A stretch of DNA of 64,000 bases, taken from positions 1 to 64,000 of the forward strand of contig WION01000276.1 of NCBI GenBank assembly GCA_015039365.1. Direction: 5' to 3'. The notes below the pieces were generated by a model. That model was not told where the DNA came from, did not search any database, and was given only the letters and a program-made list of their open reading frames with translations. Position numbers and translations under genes: made by a program. Shown here piece after piece: positions 1 through 8,500 of the stretch. This stretch comes from Amanita rubescens (lineage: Eukaryota; Basidiomycota; Agaricomycetes; Agaricales; Amanitaceae). The stretch's first letter is position 1; every line of letters begins with the position of its first letter.

Positions 1-747
1 AACCTATGCCTTTCTGTCTGAAGGTCGCGTGGGGTCAAGACGATAGCCTGAAAGAATAAAGAACGAACCCAGTAACGGAATTCTTTCCTACGTCGACTGT
101 GTATGTGAAGGCAGTGACGAAGGGCACGAGGCAGAAGCCCACGGAAAGAGCCTTGAAAAGCGAGAGCATCAGGAAGGTTCGTCGCGAAACGCGATGTTCT
201 CGAGTTGGATAAACCTATTTTGCCTGCCGCACTCAGCCTATTTTAGTGTGTGACATGATCGATTGATCGGCCGATTCAAAATGCCCCAATCTGGCGGCTG
301 CAACTTTCAATTGGTCAGTAGGATGGTTATTACACTTGAGAGAACTCGATGCAAGAGGTGGTCCTGAACAGCCTGAACAGCAATCCACCTGTCCGTACAG
401 ACAATCTGACCTCTAAGCCACACCAGCGTGCTCATAAGAGCGACGCCCTCTTCGAATGCCGTATATTGAAATTACAACTACTTTGCGCACCCTAAAACAA
501 TGAGCTAGAGGCGATGTGCGATATTCAAATCATAACCCGGATATCAGAATAGGATATCTGATGAGCTAGGTGTCCGATTCATCCCCGAGCTGTTTCCTCG
601 AGGACCCCGAGAATAGTTGGTTCCAGGTCATCATCAGCTGGATATTCTGTGCAGATATTAGCGAAATATTTTAAGGAAGGAAGTTTGTCGCGTACAAGCC
701 AATCTTTAAACGGGCCTCGTCGTGTTGAGGGCCAATCTACGTTCAGC
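1..747. other. Left flank, no gene recognised
   Basis: Ordinary-composition DNA downstream of the minus-strand PUS3 gene. I see only short ORFs that are shadows of neighbouring frames, no conserved motif and no repeat. Part of it is presumably the PUS3 3' untranslated region. Confidence 0.4.
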
Positions 748-2331
748 CTACTCATCTTCATCCGCAATGGCTTCAGCCTTTCGCCGTTCTTCCCTCCTCA
801 AGCCTTTCCCATTCCGCCACCTCTCATTTACAACTTCAACGGGGTCCATCCTCACTCGATCAAGTAGAGGAGTATATCGAGTCACCCGCTTGTACGTCCC
901 CCCTCCTAGTGGTATCTGCATCGGTTGCTTCGTAGGCTTCGTCGACACCGGCGGATAGGTAAGAGGAAACACCTGAACTGGGCGTGGATGGTATAACGCC
1001 GCGGCGGAAAGGAAATGCTGATTAAGAGTGCTAAAAATCTTGGATCTCTCCAATGTAGATTGGAGAGCGCTATACATCCCGCCGGTGTTGTTTTCTAGGC
1101 TTTCCTGGCGTTTTTGCGCATCTGTATGTCCGTCGATTTGCCAATCGACATCCTCTGGTTTGTATGCGCAGTCCCATAACATTAGTGGGAGTGCATCAGC
1201 CATTTGATATTCAGGCCGTCGGTCTACGACTTGTAAAGGAGGATCCATTTCGTCAACGACATGTTCTGCATCATCCGCGACATTAAGAAGGGACGTAATG
1301 ACTGAAGGTCGTTCGAGTCCTGCTCCGACGTGGAAAAGAATGGCCATGATGTGTCTAACTTGGTGGTACAAGAAAGCGCTCCCAACGAGGTCCAGGACAT
1401 AAATCTCGGGAATGTTCGCATCAACAGGTGTGATATCGACCGAGATAATTTTGCGCTTGAACATCGTGATTTGCTTCGCTGGGTCAAGTTTACAAAGGTT
1501 GCGAAAATCGTGTTCTCCCACTAGGCGAGAGGCCCCGGTCCGCATGAGATCGATATTTAATCCTTGTGAGGAAAAAAAGTACTTGTAATGGCGATAGCGA
1601 CATGAAAAGCGTGCAGAAAAGTTGGGAGAGACGGGGGACCAGGCGAAAACGCGGATCGTAGGTGGGAGGATACGGTTGAGTATGGTGACGTAGTCGTGCT
1701 CGGGTTTGTATGAGCCCTTGGGCTTTGACACGGGGGTGGATGTAGCTGGAGTTATGTCGAGCGAACCGAGTTCTTCATGTGCCAATGCTAGGTCGGCTTC
1801 CCGAATTTGATCAGCCGACTCGGAAGGCAAACGTAGGGATTCCGCTTCTTGGTTGACCAAAGTACTACGCACCCAGAGCGATACTACTTGTCCTGCTGCG
1901 CTGACTCCTCTATCGGTTCGACCACACTTCTCCCATCCACATCCTTCGAAGCTAGCCTCTGGATCAACTAGTTTTGCCATCGCGAGTGCATCAAACAGGA
2001 CGCTCTCTACCGTTGGGAGAGGGGTAGGTAGGGTCTGATATGCCAAACCATTGTATTCCCACCCAGAGTAGCAGAATTTGAGAGCGATCTTGCGTTTGGG
2101 GTATGAGGAAAAATCAAAGTCTTTCCGAGAGTCTTTCCGCGACTTTTCAATAACCTGTGGGTCTACCAGAGGATTGGATGATTTTGACTCGAGGTGCGCG
2201 ATGTGTTTGATGAGATCTTCGCGCGTCCAGTTGTCGTAAGCGCTGGCCATGTCAAATATTTTGGTCCTAGAGCGTATGAGTGAGTGTCTGGAGCTCCGAG
2301 GTCGAAACCTGAACAGAGTCAGAAATCTCAT
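748..2331 (-). CDS. PUS3: tRNA pseudouridine(38/39) synthase, TruA family
   Basis: An uninterrupted frame of 527 codons. The product belongs to the TruA/DEG1 family, which isomerises uridine 38/39 in the tRNA anticodon stem-loop. The diagnostic motif is GRTDRGVSA at residues 138-146, whose Asp140 is the catalytic nucleophile. Upstream FCYSGWEYNGLAYQ matches the family's RNA-binding strand, and later stretches such as FSARFSCRYRHYKYFF and FLYHQVRHIM are typical of TruA enzymes. Fungal homologues usually begin with a short acidic-basic segment like MASAYDNWTREDL, which here starts at Met28 (position 2250). The first 27 residues are Arg-rich and lack acidic residues until the end, so they are either 5' leader or a targeting extension. 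The enzyme probably acts in nucleus and cytosol. No intron is visible, and the family assignment is firm. Confidence 0.95.
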   Translation of the reverse strand: MRFLTLFRFRPRSSRHSLIRSRTKIFDMASAYDNWTREDLIKHIAHLESKSSNPLVDPQVIEKSRKDSRKDFDFSSYPKRKIALKFCYSGWEYNGLAYQTLPTPLPTVESVLFDALAMAKLVDPEASFEGCGWEKCGRTDRGVSAAGQVVSLWVRSTLVNQEAESLRLPSESADQIREADLALAHEELGSLDITPATSTPVSKPKGSYKPEHDYVTILNRILPPTIRVFAWSPVSPNFSARFSCRYRHYKYFFSSQGLNIDLMRTGASRLVGEHDFRNLCKLDPAKQITMFKRKIISVDITPVDANIPEIYVLDLVGSAFLYHQVRHIMAILFHVGAGLERPSVITSLLNVADDAEHVVDEMDPPLQVVDRRPEYQMADALPLMLWDCAYKPEDVDWQIDGHTDAQKRQESLENNTGGMYSALQSTLERSKIFSTLNQHFLSAAALYHPRPVQVFPLTYPPVSTKPTKQPMQIPLGGGTYKRVTRYTPLLDRVRMDPVEVVNERWRNGKGLRREERRKAEAIADEDE

Positions 2332-2497
2332 AAACTTTGGCCAAATTTAGCACATCTGCATCAATGACTCAACGTACTCAACTGCTCATCTAGACTGACG
2401 AACAAATTATATAACGAACATTTCTTATACGTTCTCCTTTTTGTAGCACATATTTAAATAAATACAGACGGCATAACAGGCTAGTTGAAGTCTAGGT

Positions 2498-4850
2498 CTA
2501 TGCAGTGTGAAATCCTCCAGCGGTCGTTCCCTGATGCAAAATATGAGAAAAAAGGAGAGACAAAGATAAAACCAAAATCCAAAAGAGAAGAATCGTGACA
2601 ACCACGGGATCGAACAATTCAGTAGCATCGGATTCAGGTATTGGCCACTGTAATCAAGGTCAGTATGTGACTCTATGAGCAAACGTGTTACAAACCACGG
2701 AACGATGGTCATCTGCACTGATATCAATGTACACGTCTTCCCAGTGTACTAGTGACATGCATTGCTTCAGTGGATAAATGCCATCGGATGGACGCTTCAA
2801 GTGTCTCTTGAAATATGGTGCAACAGCCTACATCGCGTATCATTAAGATTAAATCCAACACGGCCTCTTTCAGCTATGCACCAACTTTGTATCCATCGAC
2901 CTGATCGGCATAAGCAGTGGTCAATCCAATTATCAGCCAACTCACGAAATATATCCATGACATCAATGAATTGAGGGCATCTCTTGCGCTGTAGTCACGT
3001 AATCTGACCAATTCTGAAGAAAGATCTAGGTTGTGAACTACATCAAATGCAGCCAAGACGCACTTCCTCGAAACAGGATTCCGGGACTTAGTTTTGACTC
3101 GCAGATGCCGAACATTTGCCGGATATTTGGGTGCCTAGAGCAGTTAAGTGACTGAGAAATGTACGCGATGAAGACGTACTTGTAATGAGAAAAGGCCTCC
3201 AAATCTTTTCGGAACATCTGTGGTTGATTTTGGTGGTTTTAATGGGTGCTCGATGATAACGCTCTATAAACACGTACCGTAAAAGCATCGTTTCCACAGT
3301 ATCTTCGAAACGTATAGATGTCTGGTTTACCGTCAACCTTTACGAAGGATTCCTCTGTCAATTGGTCACGATCTTCGCTCAGAAGACTTTCGATTAAATG
3401 TATGTCGGCGGTTTTGTATTTGTAATACTAGGCAAAAAAGAAGGTTTAAGCTCTGTATGATGAATAGTTGGGGAAGCATACGTCGGAGGTGTCGATGTCC
3501 TCAAAGGCGCCGTAGGCTTCATTGTAGCCGCTTGCAATGATACGACGTGTATCAAGGCCGAGTTGCACCTGGAATTAATGTGAAAATCGTACGTATGCTT
3601 TTGGCATGAAAGTCAAGGGATAGCCGCACCAGGAAATTCAGACGTAGATCATCCATACGTTTCATGCAGTCTGTATTCAGACGGCTCAATGCGTCCTTGT
3701 GTAGCGTCCGCTTTCCAAGGGATTTGTATGATTTATTTAGGACCTCGTCTATATCTTCCTTCATTGTCAATAAGCATCTCCACGGAGAGAGCGCATCCGA
3801 GTCAGCAACGACCAAACACAATGACGACAGTGGCTCTCACGAGTTGAACTCATTAAAAAGTTGTATGAATTTCGCATCCTTGCTCACTGCCTCTCCATAA
3901 GACCGTATCTGGTCATTCAGCAACTTTAAAAGCTTGGTGATGGCGGCAACTAAGCCTCGAAGGTCCGCTGTATTGTTGCGCACGCCCTGTTGTGGGACAC
4001 TAAGTAAACGAGCATCATGAACTTAGTGACTGAAGTTTGACATACTTGAAAATCTTTCAGTATGACGTTTAAAGTTTCGGTAGCGGCCTTCAGAGGCGGA
4101 AAGCTTCCACCCAGTGCAGACGCAACATTAAGCGCCCGAATAAAGTTGTCGATCCATATGTCGGACGCGCCAGTACATGGTGAACTTGGGAAATCATTGC
4201 GTTCGCCCTCGGTCACTGAGGAACCTACTCTTCTGACGGCGAAAAGCTTTGTCAGTTTCTGGAGGTTCATGGAAAAGCGAAAAGAGTGTCATAGGTGAGT
4301 GCCTTTCTTAAATATGTTGTCAGCGGTCAATGACATCAACAGCATTTCTACCTGACGTTTCATTTTTGGAATACTTACTTACAAGGCCAAGCCATAAGCC
4401 AAAAATTGCTGTAGATGACAATCACCGCAACCTACCTGTCCATCAAGAAGTAAGGTAATATCAGTTTCAGCTATTCACATCTTTCGTTTAAGTTTGTAGA
4501 GTGAATCCATGTGTATTTTGAGACCCGAAACTCGGAGCTGACATCGGTTTGAAGAGAACAAAATGCAATACGTAACATACAGCCGTTGGGCGTACTGCAG
4601 CAACACGCAATTGTGCGGAGCATGCCGCACCTTTCTCGCCTTACTCTCTAAATTCATCGTGATAGAAACCAGCCCTTCTGTAACCTGTAAGCAATGTCAA
4701 GTGCATCGTGATAGGAAACATACTTTCTGGCGACTTTGTCGGCATAGACCATATCATTGATAGATAACCCTGGTTTTCCGTCGATCGCGACGTCTCCTGC
4801 GAAGCAAGACTCGGTTGCTTCAACTTCAAATGCTGCGGTGTTCCATTAAT
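2498..4850 (-). CDS. Copy A of kinase-like/helical-domain family, membrane-tailed variant
   Basis: Fragmented exons on the minus strand, best seen by comparison with copy B (21887-24588). In order: an N-terminal exon near 4740-4850 containing VAIDGKPGL; a helical segment with NFIRALNVASALGGSFPPLK (about 4060-4230); KSYKSLGKRTLHKDALSRLN (about 3700); VDGKPDIYTFRRY (about 3320); and HPNIRQMFGICESK at 3060-3130. The last two resemble the beta3 strand and alphaC/beta4 region of a protein kinase. The tail IDISADDHRSVV (about 2710) is followed by WPIPESDATELFD. It then departs from copy B: a hydrophobic run of about 23 residues (near 2530-2600) leads to a stop at 2498. Copy B has a further domain there. 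Several junctions are guesses, and the gene could equally be a pseudogene. An MLKL-like arrangement (helical bundle plus pseudokinase) is inference. Confidence 0.4.
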
Positions 4851-5582
4851 TTATTGCGTCCTGCAGATCGTCGTTTTCGGAAAGCTTTGGCGGAGATCAA
4901 ACAGTTGCCATTTTTGGCCCAAACAATCTCCAAATAAAGTTTGAGGTTCCCTTCCTAATTCCGAGTCCGACGAAAACGAGAAGGTGACTGAGTTGCCTGC
5001 GATGAGCCAAGAAGAGAACTGGGGTGAAGAGTCTGAGAATGAGGGTGCGCGTTGTTCCGTCCGATTGAAGTCTGGCCAAAAGCAAGGGCAAGGTGCACTC
5101 AACCGAATCCTGCTAGGGGGTCCACATCTTTTACATCTTGACTTCGCTCAAGTTTCAGCCAAAAGGACTGGTGCTGGAAGTATGCATACACTGAATGACT
5201 CATGGTTGAGATTGAAGCCAAGTTCAATGAAATATGCAACACCTGAGTCATTTGAGGTATTGCTGGCACAGGTTCATCATTCATCATGACATACAGTACA
5301 CCAAAGGACTGATATTATATATACACACATACATTTTAGCTTTCAATTGACATACATGATCATGATGGACTTTCAGGAGAAAATGGCTCTTTGTTATACA
5401 TATATAGGTATTTGGAAATGCATATTAATCTACATATGTACAAATCATCAATATGAGTTCAATGTGAAGCTGATAAATCACCTGGATACCACTTGCTGTC
5501 ACTTGTTTCACACTGTCATAAATTGTTCATAACTTGTAGTGCATGACTAGACAAAGAACATACCATTAGTATAGTGAGTCAC
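4851..5582. other. Junction region, possible 3' exons of the microexon gene
   Basis: Lies between the N-terminal exon of copy A and the last confidently read exon of the GTPase gene, both on the minus strand. A further minus-strand exon of about 31 nt is possible near 5479-5509, ending in an AG|GT donor, and open minus-strand frames occur at 5099-5287. I could not join them in phase, so the true 3' end of the GTPase gene is unknown. Composition shifts here from CpG-containing (below about 5.28 kb) to AT-rich and CpG-poor (above). Confidence 0.35.
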
Positions 5583-8500
5583 CTGCCCATGGAGTAATAT
5601 GACAAGGTCTTGATCATGCATAAAGGAGTCAGGAGTGATGGCTGCCTTGATCTGCTGAACATAGCCTTTTTGCTTGTATTGATCCAAAGCCTTTGTGACT
5701 GATGGCAGAAATGGTTTATTGATCCAAAAGGATAGCTTGGCAATGATAATAATTGCTTGTTGAAAGTTTAAGCATAAATATGTAAGTAAATGAAACAAAC
5801 AATTTACAAATTAAGACTTGGCAACCAGTAGGCTTGGTGCAATGGCATGAGTTATGCACTGCCCCCAAAAAAATACAAAAATACCTCAAGTGCAAAGTTC
5901 CATTGCATGTCTCCAAACATTGAGAAGAGTTCATGCTGCCAGGTTATGAGAAAGAGTAAAACATCCAATGTGATCAAACCTACAAGCTACCATGCAAACT
6001 GATATGAAAATCAGTACATCATGGACCAGCATCACCCACCTGAAAATCAAGGAAAGTCATAGAAATGATCACATGAGGTGGGATTGGGTGAGCTGAAATG
6101 GCATCTTACAATCTATGACAATAATAATGTAAAAGGAAGACATGGAAAAGATTTGCCAATGTGCTCACTTTCTGATATACATAAAATGTAATGATATATG
6201 AAAGATTCATGAATTGAGGTAGGTCAGAAAACATGTAATGTCACTCACTTGCTGGTCATAGGAGATGTGATGAGACTGCCTTTCACAAAATGTGTAATGT
6301 TACTCACAAGCTGTGGGTCATAGGAAAACATATGATGCCAAGTCATGAGGCCACCTTTCACAAAATGTGCAATGTCACTCACTTCCTGTTGTTCATAGAA
6401 AGAAAGTGATGAGACTACCATTCACAAGATCACTCACTTCCTGTTGTTCATAGGAAAACATGTGGTACATAAGACTGCCATTCACAAAATGTGCAATGTC
6501 ACTCACTTCCTGTTTCATAGAAAAGGGTGTGATGAGACTGTCATTCACAAAATGTGCGATATCACTGCTCACTTCCTGTTGGTCATAGGAAAAGATGTGA
6601 TCACTGATGAGACTGCCATTCACAAAATGTGCAATGTTGCTCACTTCCTGTTGGTCATAGTAGGAAAGATATGATGAGGCTACCTTTCACAAAATGCAAA
6701 ATGTCACTCACTTTCTGTTTTTCATAAGAACAGATGTGGTAAGACTGCCTTTCATAGGATGTACTTGAACATCACTCACTTGCTGTTGGTCATAGGAATT
6801 GAAGAGGTGGAGGTTACTGCCTTTCACAAAATGTGCTTGAATGTCACTCACAAACTGTTGGTCATAGGCAGCAATGTGCCAATAAGACTGCCTTTCAAAA
6901 AATGTGCAATGTCACTCACTTGAAACTGTTGGTCATAGGAAACAACATGATGAGACTGCCTTTCACAAAATGTGCAATATCACTCACATGCTGTCAGTCA
7001 TAGTAGGAAAAGATGTGATAAGGCTGCCTTTTACAACATGTGCAATGTCACTCACAAGCTGTTAGTCATAGGAACAAATGTGATGAGACTGCCTTTCACA
7101 AAAAATCTTCAATGTCACTCACATCCTGTCAGTCATAAGAAAAAATACATTGAGCAGCCAGTTCAGAAATATTGCAATGTTGCTTACATGCTGTTGTCCA
7201 TAGGAAATTCTGATGAGACTGCCTTCCACAAAATATGCAATCACTCACTCGCTGTTTGCCATATGAAACAATGTGATGGGACTGCCTTTTAACAAAATGT
7301 GCAATGTCACTCACATCCTGTCAGTCATAGGAAAAAAAAATTGAAAAGCTGTTCAGCAATATTGCATGTGACTTACATACTGTTGATAGGAAAGGATATG
7401 ATGAGACTGCCTTTCACAAAATATGCAATGTCACTTACTCGCTTTTGGTCACATGAAAAGATGTGATGAGACTGCCTTTCACAAAATGTGCAATGTCACT
7501 CACTCGCTGTTGGTCAAAGGAAGAGATATGATGAGACTACCTTTCACAAAATGTGCAATGTCACTCACTTGCTTGGTCATAGGAAAAGATACATATGATG
7601 AGGCTGCCTTTCACAAAATGTGCAATGTCACTCACTCGCTGTTGATTATGGGAACAGATGTGATGAAGCTTTCACAAATGATGTGTATTGTCACTCACAA
7701 GCTGTTGGTCATAGTAGGAAAATATGTGATTAGACTTCCTTTCAACAAATATGCAATGTCACTCACTTCCTGAGTTGGTGATGGGAAAATATGTGATGAG
7801 CCTACTGAGACTGCCTTACACAAAATGTGCAATGTCACTCACTTCCTGTTGGTCATAGGAAAAGATATTGAGACTGCCTTTCACAAAATGTGCAATGTTA
7901 CTTACTCCCTGTTGGTCATAAGATGTGATGAGATTGCCTTCACAAAATGTACAATGTCACTCACTGGCTGTTGGTCATAGGGAACAATGTGATGAAACTG
8001 CCTTTCACAACCTGTGCAATGTCACTCACTCCCTGTTGGTTATAAGAAAAGAAGTGCTAATGAGACTGCCTTTCACAAACTGCAATGTCACTCACAAACT
8101 GTTGGTCATAGAAAAATATATGATGAGACTACCTTTTACAAAATGTGTAATGTCACTCACCCACTGTTGGTCATAGGGAAAGATGTGATAAGACTATCTT
8201 TCACAAAATGTGTAATGTCACTCACTCCCTGTTGGTCATAGGAAAGGTTGACGAGACTGCCTTTCACAGAGTATGCAATGTAACTCACTCGCTGTTGGTT
8301 ATAGGAAAAGATGTGATGAGACTGCCTTCCACAAAATGTGCAACTTTGTCACTCACTTGCTGTTGGTCAAAGGAAAATATTTGATAAGAGTGCCATTCAC
8401 AAATGTGAAATGTCACTCACCCACTGTTGGTCATAAGAGATGTGATGAGACTACCTTTCACAGATGTGCAGTCCAACTCACTTCCTGTTGGTCATAGGGA

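Noticed and set aside
6393..8497. Open frames of 60-116 codons on both strands within the repeat (for example 7423-7773 +, 6393-6644 -)
   Set aside because: They are repeats of the same 20-odd residues produced by translating the intron sequence. They change frame with each indel and have no start or end in common.
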